Part shown: positions 28,108 through 37,231 of the stretch, one piece after another
Numbering within the stretch: the first letter of the stretch is position 1
Layout of the letters: each line of letters opens with the position of its first letter
From: Candidatus Binatia bacterium
GTDB taxonomy: Bacteria; Desulfobacterota; Binatia; HRBIN30
DNA length: 64,000 nt
Reading direction: 5' to 3'
Assembly: GCA_026004215.1 (NCBI GenBank)
Contig: BPIR01000002.1
Coordinates: forward strand, 609,844-673,843
Notes under the pieces: generated by a model
Database searches by the model: none
What the model saw: only the letters and a program-made list of their open reading frames with translations
What the model was told of the DNA's origin: nothing
Translations under genes and position numbers: made by a program

Positions 28108-28785
28108 TCAACGAGCAGCGAACCGTAGCGGTTTGGCCGCGCTGTAAAGCGCCATGGTCCCCAACATCGTGGCGAAGGTTGGCCCCTCGGCGACGTCCAC
28201 AAATCCTCCGCTGCGTAGCAGCTCGGGAAGCCTTCCTTCTACGTGGTCTTGGGTGTTCGAAAATCCATCCAAAAGTTGCACGGGGAAAAACAGCATGCGC
28301 ATGAGCGCGTTCGACGGCCGGCCCCAGTCGGCCACGTGCAGTCGGCCTCCCGGACGCAAAACCCGACACACTTCTCTGATTGTGCGCTCTTTCGCGCTGC
28401 GGCTGAGGTGATGGAAGAACAAGCTGGCCAGCACACGATCGAAATGTTCATCCGGATAAGGGAGCTCGTCGGCCATTGCCTCGTCGAACCGAACAGCAAC
28501 ACCCGCGCGCTCGGCCTTTTCCTTTGCGATCGCAAGCGCCTCACGGTCGCCGTCGACACCGACGATGTCGGCTTCCGGACAGCTTTGCGCGATCCACACG
28601 GACAGTGTCCCGGTTCCGCACCCCAAGTCGAGCACGCGCTGGCCTGGCCGAATATCGGCCTGCCCGATGAGCGCCCGCTTGAATGCTCGTTCCCTTGTTG
28701 TGAGGCCGACCACCACGTCGTAGTACGGCGTGAGCCAACGAAAGCCCAACGCAGGCACGTAGTTCGACGCACCGCTCCCTCGCAT
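28108..28785 (-). CDS. Class I SAM-dependent methyltransferase
   Basis: 225 residues. It contains SAM-binding motif I (RVLDLGCGTGTLSVWIAQ), an acidic motif II (IVGVDGDREALAIAKEKAER), motif III (ELPYPDEHFDRVLASLFFHH) and a post-motif (VCRVLRPGGRLHVADWG). This pattern fits UbiE/Methyltransf_11-like enzymes acting on small molecules or lipids. The substrate is unknown. No operon partner is close (162 bp to the lipoprotein gene). Confidence 0.88.
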   Translation of the reverse strand: MRGSGASNYVPALGFRWLTPYYDVVVGLTTRERAFKRALIGQADIRPGQRVLDLGCGTGTLSVWIAQSCPEADIVGVDGDREALAIAKEKAERAGVAVRFDEAMADELPYPDEHFDRVLASLFFHHLSRSAKERTIREVCRVLRPGGRLHVADWGRPSNALMRMLFFPVQLLDGFSNTQDHVEGRLPELLRSGGFVDVAEGPTFATMLGTMALYSAAKPLRFAAR

Positions 28786-28946
28786 AGAAACCCCTTACAC
28801 GGCAAAAAGTACCCGCAGCTTAACCGGCCCTTTCCCGACCGCAACGTTTGCTCGCTTGTCGGACATATTGCGGGCTCTGCGGGCACACTGCGGCCGGGGT
28901 TGTCCGAATTGGCGCTTTTTATCCTAGGGTGCACCGGTGCGGGCGG

Positions 28947-29438
28947 TCACAAGTCCTGCTTTTGCAGGAACACGCCTTTGTCCACCTTCGCAAAGAACGA
29001 TTGGTAAAACTGCGGGTCGAGGATCGCGCCTACGTCAATGACCTGACCGTGGTTATCCAATTTTTTCACTTGGAAGTTCACGCGTACCTTGGTTGCCCCT
29101 TCGAGCTCGCTGACGTTGGCCGAACACTCGACAATGGCAATTTTCTCCCAGCGCGCATTGGTTCCGCCCAGCAGCGCCAGCAACACGGCCCCGGAGTTCT
29201 CGATGTTGGTTTCTTTGCTCGCGGTGAGAAGCCCGAGATCGGTGTCGGCGTTCTTGACGATAAAGCCTTCGTCTTGCAGCACGTTGAGGAGCGCTTTCAT
29301 GACGAGTTTCGAGTCTTGTACCGGATAAGTGCGCGTCTGAAACTCGCGAATCTGAAGCTGGGTGAGCTGGGGGTTCGGCAGTGCGCAGCCGAACCAAAAG
29401 ATGGCGAGGCTCCCGAAAAGGCAAAGTGTTCTAGTCAC
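28947..29438 (-). CDS. Lipoprotein of unknown function
   Basis: 163 residues with a lipoprotein signal peptide (LCLFGSLAIFWFGC, lipid cysteine at 18). The mature part has QTRTYPVQDSKLVMKALLNV and LQDEGFIVKNADTDLGLLTA, a pattern seen in small envelope lipoproteins that I cannot name. It lies 11 bp after the BamE-like lipoprotein gene and is probably co-transcribed with it. Confidence 0.7.
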   Translation of the reverse strand: MTRTLCLFGSLAIFWFGCALPNPQLTQLQIREFQTRTYPVQDSKLVMKALLNVLQDEGFIVKNADTDLGLLTASKETNIENSGAVLLALLGGTNARWEKIAIVECSANVSELEGATKVRVNFQVKKLDNHGQVIDVGAILDPQFYQSFFAKVDKGVFLQKQDL

Positions 29439-29449
29439 CCGGCCTCCCC

Positions 29450-29869
29450 TCAGAAACGGCTGGCGTGATAGGAAAAAGACTCGACGCGCTGTGCCTCGTC
29501 GAACTTAATGACGACGGTGAGGGTGCGTTGCGTGGAAGACGCGGCGCCCGCCGCTCGCCCACCGCCGAGAATCAAGATGGTGCCGTAGGCGCTGCTGTTC
29601 GAGTAGGAAGCTTCCGTAGCGACCTTGTCGTAAACCCAGGTTTCTTTGCCGGCCGCATCACGGGTGACGATGTTCGGCGCGCCGAGGCGCTCCACCACTT
29701 CGGCTTGGGTCAGCCCCGCGCGGATTTCTTTCTGCACGATCCCCAGCGTCATCTCGCGATCTCGCGCTGAGGAAAGCCTTTGCTGATGCCAACCCACCCC
29801 GCAACCACCGACGACGCTTGCGCTACCCAGGGCGACCAGCAGTCGTCTCGCTATCCAGAACCATTGCAT
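29450..29869 (-). CDS. BamE/SmpA-like lipoprotein
   Basis: 139 residues. I chose ATG 29869, preceded by GGGAGGG; the longer frame is unlikely. Lipobox at VVGGC (Cys about 23), then the SmpA/OmlA-type core GLTQAEVVERLGAPNIVTRD followed by GKETWVYDK and a glycine/serine loop before the final strand RTLTVVIKFDEAQRVESFSY. Proteins of this fold help outer-membrane assembly or sense envelope state. The neighbour 11 bp downstream is another lipoprotein. Calling it true BamE would go too far without beta-barrel assembly genes nearby. Confidence 0.75.
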   Translation of the reverse strand: MQWFWIARRLLVALGSASVVGGCGVGWHQQRLSSARDREMTLGIVQKEIRAGLTQAEVVERLGAPNIVTRDAAGKETWVYDKVATEASYSNSSAYGTILILGGGRAAGAASSTQRTLTVVIKFDEAQRVESFSYHASRF

Positions 29870-30043
29870 GGTTTCCCTCCCGATACCGCGGCGCGCGGCG
29901 CTGTCCGTGTGTCCAGCCCCTTCTCTGTGCCGGTGCACGGCCTGTATCCGGCTCTTCTTCCGCGGCACAACTGTGCGATCCAGCCGTTTACGTATTCCCA
30001 GTCGCCCAAGTGGCCCACCCGCAGCTCTCGCGAATCCGAAACC

Positions 30044-30970
30044 TCACGCGTGGTTGTTTTTGCGGCGAACGATCTCCACGGAGCACGGAGCGCGTGCCGC
30101 CAACGATGCCGACACACTTCCGAGCAAGAACCGTTGGAGAAAATTGAGGCCGCGTGCACCGGCAAAAACGTTGTCCGCCTGGAATCGCGTGGCCTCTTCG
30201 AGCAGGAGCTGTTTTGCCTCCCCATCGAGCAAGGCCGAAGACACCTCCAGCCCGGCTGCACGAAGTCGCTCGGCGGCTGCACCCAACATGCGTTCGAACG
30301 CCGGCTTGGCATCGCGATCCTCCGGCCGCAGCCACTTGTGCAATTGCGATTCCTCGTTGGCAAGGTCGGTCAATGCACGCGCCTCCACGACGGTAACGAC
30401 TCGTGCCGCCGTACGGGGGGGCCAGTGTCGCGCGGCCACGGCATCCACTGCAGCCTCTGCCCACGGAGAGCCGTCGTACGCAACGAGAATGCGCATTTCT
30501 GCTCGCTCGGGATCGGGACGGCGGCGACCGATGCGCACCGAACACGGTGCCTCGATGGCCACCTTTTGCGAAACGCTACCCAGAACCATACGGCCCAGCG
30601 CGGAGCGCCCGTGCGAACCGAGCGCGATCAGGTCGGCGGGCCACTCCGCAGCGAGTTTGATGACGCCCCACGCGGGAGAATCGGCACGTGCTTCGGCGTC
30701 GACCTGCCAAGAGGGAAACAGTCTTTGGGCAAGGGCGGCACCCTTGCGCGCGGTGGCCAGCGCATCCTCGAAAGCCTGCCGCGCCACCGCTCTTCCCTTC
30801 GCGACCGGCGGTGGAAGTTGACCTTCGACCTTCAGGTCCTGAGGCGGAAGCCACACGTCAGCCACACACACGACCTTGGCAGAAACGTCGGGCCCGAGGC
30901 CCGCAAATGCCAAGTTTTCCATGGCCTCCCGAGAGCACTCCGAGCCATCGTAAGCGATCACCAGTTTCAT
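30044..30970 (-). CDS. Tandem universal stress protein (two UspA domains)
   Basis: 308 residues made of two UspA domains (about 1-150 and 158-300). Each ends with the ATP-binding pattern G-x2-G-x9-G-S: GSHGRSALGRMVLGSVS in the first and GARGLNFLQRFLLGSVS in the second. Such proteins bind ATP and act in stress survival. It stands 42 bp downstream of terC. Confidence 0.92.
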   Translation of the reverse strand: MKLVIAYDGSECSREAMENLAFAGLGPDVSAKVVCVADVWLPPQDLKVEGQLPPPVAKGRAVARQAFEDALATARKGAALAQRLFPSWQVDAEARADSPAWGVIKLAAEWPADLIALGSHGRSALGRMVLGSVSQKVAIEAPCSVRIGRRRPDPERAEMRILVAYDGSPWAEAAVDAVAARHWPPRTAARVVTVVEARALTDLANEESQLHKWLRPEDRDAKPAFERMLGAAAERLRAAGLEVSSALLDGEAKQLLLEEATRFQADNVFAGARGLNFLQRFLLGSVSASLAARAPCSVEIVRRKNNHA

Positions 30971-31012
30971 GCCGTTCGCTCCCTTCGTGCCCTGCGCCGC
31001 TCCATGGACGTC

Positions 31013-31975
31013 TCAGTGTTGCCCGTCGCGTCCCTTGGCCGGAGCGCCCACAGTATCATTCTCTGCCCGCTCGGGGAATAAAAACGAGGCCAGAGCCGCG
31101 AGGCCCAGGATCGCTCCGACCACACCGAGGGATACGCCGATCGGGATCTTGATGAATTCCGACACCAACATCTTGCAGCCCACAAAGGTGAGCACGAAGG
31201 CCAGACCGATTTGCAAGAAGCGGAACATGTCCATCACACCGGCGAGCAGAAAGTACAACGCCCGAAGCCCCAAGATGGCGAACACGTTGGAGGTATAGAC
31301 AATGAAGGGATCGCGGGTGACCGCAAAGATTGCCGGAATCGAGTCGACAGCGAATACCAAGTCCGTGGTTTCCACGACCACCAGAACCAACGCCAACGGA
31401 GTAGCCCACAGGCGTCCTTCCGCGCGAACGAAAAACGCCTGGCCATGATAACTTGCCGTCACCGGCACCATGCGCCGCACCAAGCGCAAGACCGGGTTTT
31501 TCTCCGGCTCCACTTCTTTGTCCGTGGAAAAAAGCAACCGGATGCCGGTAATCACCAAGAAGCCGCCGAAGACGTAAATCATCCAGTGAAACCGATTCAA
31601 CAAGGCGACACCGGTGGCAATGAACACACCGCGCATCACCAGAGCCCCGAGGATTCCCCAGTACAACACCCGATGTTGGTACGAGGCCGGCACCGCGAAG
31701 TAACTGAAGATCATCAAGAAGACGAACAGGTTGTCCACGCTCAGGGACTTCTCGATTAGATAGCCCGTGAGGAATTCGAGCGCGCGCTCGTACCCCCACA
31801 TCCAATACACGAGGACGTTGAACGATAGCGCGAGGAGCACCCATACGGCGCTCCATGCCGCGGCTTCGCGCAAGCTCACCGCGTGCGCCTTGCGGTGAAA
31901 CACGCCCAGGTCCAATGCCAGCATCACCAGCACGAAGACATTGAACCCGACCCACCAAAACCAACGATGCTCCAT
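31013..31975 (-). CDS. TerC/Alx-family integral membrane protein
   Basis: 320 residues, about nine membrane segments, with family landmarks LTGYLIEKSLSVDNLFVFLM and VVVETTDLVFAVDSIPAIFA. The paired acidic membrane motifs are typical of TerC/Alx, linked to manganese export and metalation of secreted proteins. No yybP-ykoY-like riboswitch is recognisable in the 170 bp upstream. A small palindrome TCCCTC/GAGGGA lies at about 32008-32026. USP follows in the same direction. Confidence 0.9.
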   Translation of the reverse strand: MEHRWFWWVGFNVFVLVMLALDLGVFHRKAHAVSLREAAAWSAVWVLLALSFNVLVYWMWGYERALEFLTGYLIEKSLSVDNLFVFLMIFSYFAVPASYQHRVLYWGILGALVMRGVFIATGVALLNRFHWMIYVFGGFLVITGIRLLFSTDKEVEPEKNPVLRLVRRMVPVTASYHGQAFFVRAEGRLWATPLALVLVVVETTDLVFAVDSIPAIFAVTRDPFIVYTSNVFAILGLRALYFLLAGVMDMFRFLQIGLAFVLTFVGCKMLVSEFIKIPIGVSLGVVGAILGLAALASFLFPERAENDTVGAPAKGRDGQH

Positions 31976-32147
31976 CTGGCGCGCGCTTCTCCCGTCCCAA
32001 GTTGGATCCCTCCCTTAGCGAGGGACAAGCCGGTTGGCACGTGTTTCTGCCATTTCTCGTCGGGCCACAGCCGTTATGGAAGTGGCCGCAAGCTCGCGGT
32101 TGCGCGCAGCCGACTTGGTCCTTGCCCTTCCCGACCCGCGCGCCCCC

Positions 32148-33293
32148 TCAACGTGTTTCCACGTCGCCCTTGCGGAGCCGCTGGGCGATGACGATTTGCT
32201 GCACCTCGCTCGAGCCGTCGTACACGCGGGCCACGCGCACGTCGCGCCAGATGCGCTCGATCATGTACTCGCCGCGAATGTAGCCGTAGCCGCCGAAGAT
32301 CTGGATGGCGTCGTCCACCGTTTGCCAGGCGTTCTCTGCGGCTACGAGCTTCGCGGTCGACGATTCGCGAATGGCGGGCTGGCCCTGATCCAAAAGCCAT
32401 GCGCTGCGGTACACCAGCAGGCGGGCCGCCTCAGTGCGCGCGCTCATTTGAGCCAGGCGAAAAGCAATGCTTTGGTGCTCGATCAGAGGCTTACCGAAGG
32501 TGTGCCGCTGTTGGGCGTACTCCAGAGCCAGTTCCAAAGCCTTCTGGGCCGCACCCACACAGCGTGCTGCCAGGGTCGTGCGTCCTTCCGCCAGGGTGCG
32601 CTTGGCGTATTCGAAGCCCTGCCCCTCTTCCCCCACCAGGGCCGCGAGGGGGATGCGGCAGTCATCCAGCACGATCTCGGAAATTTGCGAGCCTCGGTGC
32701 CCCAGCGTATCGAACACGGAGCCGATGCTGAGCCCTGGCGATTCGCGATCCACGATAAACGCGCTGATCCCGCGATCCGTGCGAGCGAAGAGAAAATACT
32801 GATGCGCGAGCGGCGCGTTAGTGATGAAAATTTTGCGGCCATTGAGAACCCAGTGGTCGCTGCGGCGTTCTGCGCGCGTTGCGAGGGCTCCGGCGTCGGA
32901 GCCTGCTTCCGGCTCGGTGAGCGCGAACGACCCGAGCCATTCTCCGGTTGCCATCTTGGGCAGGTAGTGCTGTTTCTGTTCTGCCGAGCCAAAGCGTACG
33001 ATACCGACGCAACCAATGCCGGTGTGCACGCTCACGAAGCTGGCCAGGCCCCACGGCCCGCGCCCGAGTTGTTCGTGCACCAACGCCTTCTGCAGCACGC
33101 TCAAGCCGAGGCCGCCGTACTCGGGAGGCACGCTCATGCCGAACAGTCCGAGGCGGCGCACGCCCTCGAGCACCTCTTCGGGCAGCCGATCCTCGCGATC
33201 GATTTGCTGCCAGCGCGGATTGACTTCCTGTTCGATGAACGAGCGCACTGCATCGGCAAGAAGCCGATCGTCCTCGGCGATCCTGAAGTCCAC
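32148..33293 (-). CDS. Acyl-CoA dehydrogenase
   Basis: FAD-dependent enzyme of 381 residues oxidising an acyl-CoA to the 2-enoyl-CoA. I start at GTG 33293 (VDFRIAEDD) because AAAGGAGGG precedes it; the longer frame has no support. Landmarks: FALTEPEAGSDAGALAT (FAD/substrate loop), QQRHTFGKPLIEHQSIAFRL and IQIFGGYGYIRGEYMIER. The position of the usual catalytic Glu (YEGT) reads VYDGSSEVQ, an Asp, seen in some bacterial members. Substrate chain length is unknown. Confidence 0.9.
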   Translation of the reverse strand: MDFRIAEDDRLLADAVRSFIEQEVNPRWQQIDREDRLPEEVLEGVRRLGLFGMSVPPEYGGLGLSVLQKALVHEQLGRGPWGLASFVSVHTGIGCVGIVRFGSAEQKQHYLPKMATGEWLGSFALTEPEAGSDAGALATRAERRSDHWVLNGRKIFITNAPLAHQYFLFARTDRGISAFIVDRESPGLSIGSVFDTLGHRGSQISEIVLDDCRIPLAALVGEEGQGFEYAKRTLAEGRTTLAARCVGAAQKALELALEYAQQRHTFGKPLIEHQSIAFRLAQMSARTEAARLLVYRSAWLLDQGQPAIRESSTAKLVAAENAWQTVDDAIQIFGGYGYIRGEYMIERIWRDVRVARVYDGSSEVQQIVIAQRLRKGDVETR

Positions 33294-33559
33294 TTCGCCC
33301 TCCTTTCGTTGCGAGTCGTCGGCCGCATAGGAACACGCTCCCGCAAGGCAAGCAACTGGGGCAACGAGCGCCTTTGCAACCAAGGATCCGCAAAGTCCGG
33401 CAAGGCGAAGATGCGCCCGACCGCCCCTTGCCGTTTGCGGCGCACCGAAGCATGTGTCGGGGGTACAAAGCCCACCGTGCCTCCTACCGGGCCGAGTCGT
33501 CGGATGCGAGCGGGGCTTTGCCGAGTGAGCGAATGCGCGCCTTGGGATGCCGTTTCCCT

Positions 33560-35614
33560 CTAAGGCTTGCGGGCGCGGAACACCCGCGAAGCATTGGTCT
33601 CCACATTAGTGCCGGTGAACGTTTCGCCCCAGCAAATCGGTGTCGCGTCGTTGTGCACTTGCACCACGACGTCGAGCGGTTGTGCGAGCGGCAGCGCCAC
33701 ATCCGGCAGCCGGGCGCCGAACGCCTGCAGGCGAATACTGGTCTCGTGGGCCGCCAGCCATCCAGTTCTACGCTCCAAGGTTGCCTCTCGTATCCCCTGC
33801 ACCGAGCCGCTCGGGTCCTCGTAAGCAAAGCCACGCTGGCCAACTGGTTGCCAGCGAGCACCTGGAGGAATGGCCAGCGCCGTCACGAGTTGGCCTTGGC
33901 TGTACAGGCATACGAAGGTCGTCGTGTGCGACGGAGGATTGCCGAAGGCGCTCGCGTTCCGCCGCGGCCGAGAACGCCAAAGAGTGAGTGCAAAGGAGTC
34001 CTGGGTATCGTCTTCGCCGTTGACGATCGTGAGCCGGCTCCGGCGAGGAGTATCGCAACTCGATAAAGGCCCGGGCGGGCAGCCGGATGCTGGGCCGAGC
34101 AGAGTCGGGGTCAGCGTCGGCGTGGGTGGCAGTGACGTCGGCGTCACGGTCGGCGTAGGTGTCGGAGGTGGGTCGCCCTCGTATGCCGCCAGGCCCACTC
34201 CCCCCGAACCCTGAAACGCCACAACGATGCGTCCCGAGGGCTCGATCAACGCGGAGTTCACGGCTCCTGGAGGCCCCGGTGTCGCCCGACCGTCCGTACC
34301 GAAATCGGGATCCATGCTACCGTCTTCGAGCAGACGGCCGACCAGAGAGCCACGCCCGGCGACCACGATCTTGCCGTTCCATTGCAGGTCCAGATCCGTG
34401 ACGGTGCCGCCAGTTGGAAGAGTGAGCTTTCCGCTTGTCCCGAAGCTGGCATCCAACGCCCCACCGGGCAGGTAACGCACCATCTGCGCACCTTCTCTGC
34501 CGACCCCACCCGAAAGGATTTTCCCATCGCTTTGCACGGCAGCCGCGAAGGCACTTTCCATACTCGATTCCCCCAGGCTCATGTCCGTGACCACCACCCC
34601 GCTGCTTCCAAATGTCGAGTCGAGAGCCCCGTTACTATCGAAGCGAAGCGCCACCCAGTCGTTGAGGGTCCCGTCCAATTCTCTCGCGCCTACGGCGACA
34701 ATCTTGCCGTCAGGCTGAAGGGCAAGGTCTCCGCCGTTGTCACGACCGAAAACGTTGACCGCCACCCATCCGGCTCCGCCACCAAAAGTCGGGTCCAAAG
34801 CGCCCGCAGGCTCCAGACGAGCAATTAGGATGTCCTCGTCGGCAGCAGGCCTGGGATCCCTGACTCCTATGCTCATCAGTTTTCCGTCCGGCTGCAAAAT
34901 CATTTGGCCGAGGGACGATGGCACGGAAAGAAATACAATCCCACCATTTCCGAACGAAGTGTCCACGGAGCCATTTGCGGTCAGTCGCGCAAACCCCCCA
35001 AAAAATGCTGCAAACGTACTAGGCGTGCAGAAGGATTGAGCCCCGCCGCTCACGACAATGCCACCGTCATTTTGTACCACCACTCCCCCGCAGAGAAGCG
35101 ACGGGCTACCGATGGTCGGAACACAGGGGACCGCGTCGCGAATAAACAAGCCGACATTGGGAACGGTTTCCGCCTGCCGCACTATCGCTAGCGGGCAACT
35201 GGACGAGCACGGGTCAGCGGTGAGAAGAACGCCACCGCCAAAACCAAAGCTCGTATCCAGCGTGCCGTCGCTGTTGTAGCGCAGGACGCCGCATCCGAGG
35301 GCCGACGTGAAGCTGTCCATCAAGATCTGCGCGGCCACGACAAACTTTCCATCCGTACCCCGTGCCACCTGCACACGCGCACCGTTCGCGGGGTAACCAA
35401 GGAGCTGCACCTCATTGGTGATCGCCACTCCGTTGGTGCCAAAACTCAGATCCGCCTGACCCGGGGCAGCCAGCGCGCCAGCGGCGGGGAGCGAAACCCC
35501 GACGACAGCAAAGAGAAAGAGTATCCGCTGTGCCTCGCGGACCGGGGAAATCCACGTCGCGCACGGGCGGCGGGGCGAACGCAATCGCGTCGAGGTCTGG
35601 TGGCAACGTCGCAT
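33560..35614 (-). CDS. Exported delta-60 repeat (beta-propeller-like) protein with TPTPT linker
   Basis: 684 residues; start ATG 35614 has AGGAGGAG just upstream. After a signal peptide come about nine delta-60 repeats with the twin signatures LDTSFGxxG (LDTSFGFGGGV, VDTSFGNGGIV, LDSTFGSSGVV, LDASFGTSGKL) and QPDGKxxxxG. A short TPTPTVTPT linker then joins a C-terminal domain of about 150 residues (SQGQLVTALAIPPGARWQPV, PICWGETFTGTNV) that I do not recognise. Probably surface-exposed; role unknown. Composition resembles the other TPT-linker protein at 4699-6348. Confidence 0.85.
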   Translation of the reverse strand: MRRCHQTSTRLRSPRRPCATWISPVREAQRILFLFAVVGVSLPAAGALAAPGQADLSFGTNGVAITNEVQLLGYPANGARVQVARGTDGKFVVAAQILMDSFTSALGCGVLRYNSDGTLDTSFGFGGGVLLTADPCSSSCPLAIVRQAETVPNVGLFIRDAVPCVPTIGSPSLLCGGVVVQNDGGIVVSGGAQSFCTPSTFAAFFGGFARLTANGSVDTSFGNGGIVFLSVPSSLGQMILQPDGKLMSIGVRDPRPAADEDILIARLEPAGALDPTFGGGAGWVAVNVFGRDNGGDLALQPDGKIVAVGARELDGTLNDWVALRFDSNGALDSTFGSSGVVVTDMSLGESSMESAFAAAVQSDGKILSGGVGREGAQMVRYLPGGALDASFGTSGKLTLPTGGTVTDLDLQWNGKIVVAGRGSLVGRLLEDGSMDPDFGTDGRATPGPPGAVNSALIEPSGRIVVAFQGSGGVGLAAYEGDPPPTPTPTVTPTSLPPTPTLTPTLLGPASGCPPGPLSSCDTPRRSRLTIVNGEDDTQDSFALTLWRSRPRRNASAFGNPPSHTTTFVCLYSQGQLVTALAIPPGARWQPVGQRGFAYEDPSGSVQGIREATLERRTGWLAAHETSIRLQAFGARLPDVALPLAQPLDVVVQVHNDATPICWGETFTGTNVETNASRVFRARKP

Positions 35615-35805
35615 GGGCTCCTCCTGTTCTTGGCGGCGGCGCCCAGGCGAGACCACACACTCCGCGGGGGGTCGCGCCAAATTGTTTGCGGCATGCAATA
35701 GCCCGAGCCGGTTCCGTTTTGCAAACGAAAATCACCAGTCCCCGGCCACCACAACAGCATCATCGAAACGGGCCACCTAGTTCGTCGTGACCCGAGCGGT
35801 CATGG

Positions 35806-35860
35806 CGAGGGGCGAGCGGTCAGCGGGCCGCGAATAGCGAATGGCGGGCGGCCAGCCTGT
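35806..35860. repeat. Short degenerate GCGAATGGCGAG-type repeat
   Basis: A small tract of the words GCGAATAGC, GCGAATGGC and GGCGAGCGG lies next to the EamA gene stop. The same words, in reverse orientation, form a longer tract at 50945-51030, so it is a dispersed repeat family. Confidence 0.5.
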
Positions 35861-35872
35861 GCGGACCCCATG

Positions 35873-36733
35873 TTACCCGTACGCAGCAATCAGGGCGCTG
35901 CCCGTGGCAATGACCGCTGCCCCGAGCAAGCGATAGCGCGTTTCGGCTTCGCGCAAGAAGAAGTGTGCGAGCACCACACCGAACACGATGCTGCACTGCC
36001 GCAGCCCGAGCACATAGCTCGCCGGAGCCGATGCCAACGCCCAGAGAATCAAGAGATACGAAAAGCCGCCGAGAAGCCCGGTCATCGCCATGCGCAGGGC
36101 GTTGCGTTTCCACTCGCGGCGGAGTCGCTCGCTCCACCCCCAGCCCAGGACGAAAGAAATCACGCACGTTTCCCCCAAACTCACGAAATAGAGAAACACC
36201 AGCGGATGGAATCGCTGCACCCCTTGCTTGTCCAACAGCGTGAACAAGGCCACGAAACATGCCGTGGCCAGCGCGTACCGCGTCACGGGTAAACGAACCA
36301 CAGCGGCGAGCCCGTGCAGCCGAATACTCGGCCACTGCAACACGATGGCGCCGCCGCCGGCGAGCAAGGCTCCGGCGATGCCGGCGGCGGTCACAGGCTC
36401 GCCGGCGACGACGGCATCCCATGCCGCCAGAAGCACTGGTGCCGTGCGGCTGAGGGGATAGGCGACCGAGAGATCGCCGGCATCGTAGGCCCGCAACAGA
36501 TACACCGCATACGCCGCGTGCGCGGCCACCGATAGAAGTACCCAAACCCAATCCCGCAGTGCCCCGCCATTTGCGCGGAACAGCCACACCGCGAGAGGCA
36601 AATACGATAGGGCCGCAATCATGCCTTGCCCCAAGAAGAACGCCCAACGATCTTCGCTTCCCTTGTTGAACAAGTTCCACAGCGCGTGCAAAAACGCGGA
36701 GAATACAACGGCCAGGAGAGCCTCGGCGCTCAT
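35873..36733 (-). CDS. EamA/DMT-family transporter
   Basis: 286 residues with ten predicted membrane helices in two halves (FSAFLHALWNLFNKGSEDRW at the first helix; SLGETCVISFVLGWGW and VIATGSALIAAYG in the second). This is the drug/metabolite transporter architecture. The substrate is unknown. It diverges from the VOC/M20 pair with a 93-bp shared promoter region. Confidence 0.88.
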   Translation of the reverse strand: MSAEALLAVVFSAFLHALWNLFNKGSEDRWAFFLGQGMIAALSYLPLAVWLFRANGGALRDWVWVLLSVAAHAAYAVYLLRAYDAGDLSVAYPLSRTAPVLLAAWDAVVAGEPVTAAGIAGALLAGGGAIVLQWPSIRLHGLAAVVRLPVTRYALATACFVALFTLLDKQGVQRFHPLVFLYFVSLGETCVISFVLGWGWSERLRREWKRNALRMAMTGLLGGFSYLLILWALASAPASYVLGLRQCSIVFGVVLAHFFLREAETRYRLLGAAVIATGSALIAAYG

Positions 36734-36826
36734 GCCGCGGTGCTAGGAAGCGCCCGGCGGATTTGCAACTCGGCGCGGCGCAGGTTTAGCTGGCCGGCAT
36801 TCTGCCCCTTCGAGGAGAGCACGGCG

Positions 36827-37231
36827 ATGATTCCGGTACGAGGACTCGATCATTTCGTATTGCGAGTACAACAGTTGGAGCGTGCCTTGGCGTTTTACCG
36901 AGATTTGCTCGGACTCGAAGTGCTGTGTCTCGACGAGTTCCAGGCCGGCCAGCGTCCGTTCGTTTCCCTGCGTATCGGCGGACAATTGCTGGACTTGGTT
37001 CCCGACCCGAGTTTCGCGGGAGCGCAAGCGGAGCCGAACTCCGGCTTCCTGCATTTCTGCCTCCTTGTCGAAGGCAAGTTGCAGGACTTCATCCCGTTGC
37101 TGCGCGAACGCGGCGTCCCTCTGCTCGACGATCAGCCCGCGTGGAGGATGGGCGCGCGCGGGTGGGGGTGGTCGGTGTACGTGCGCGATCCGGACGGGTA
37201 CGTCGTAGAGCTCAAGGAGTGGGAATCGTGA
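36827..37231 (+). CDS. VOC-family (glyoxalase/dioxygenase-like) protein
   Basis: 134 residues; ATG 36827 preceded by GAGGAG. One vicinal-oxygen-chelate unit: GLDHFVLRVQQLERALAFYR with the first metal-binding His, a central GFLHFCLLV stretch with a second His, and a YVRDPDGYVVELKEWES ending with the metal-binding Glu. It could be an isomerase, dioxygenase or resistance protein. The stop overlaps the GTG start of the peptidase gene (GTGA), so the two are translationally coupled. Confidence 0.85.
   Translation: MIPVRGLDHFVLRVQQLERALAFYRDLLGLEVLCLDEFQAGQRPFVSLRIGGQLLDLVPDPSFAGAQAEPNSGFLHFCLLVEGKLQDFIPLLRERGVPLLDDQPAWRMGARGWGWSVYVRDPDGYVVELKEWES

Noticed and set aside
31976..32147. Manganese (yybP-ykoY) riboswitch before terC
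   Set aside because: No conserved riboswitch core is recognisable; only a small 6-bp palindrome is present.
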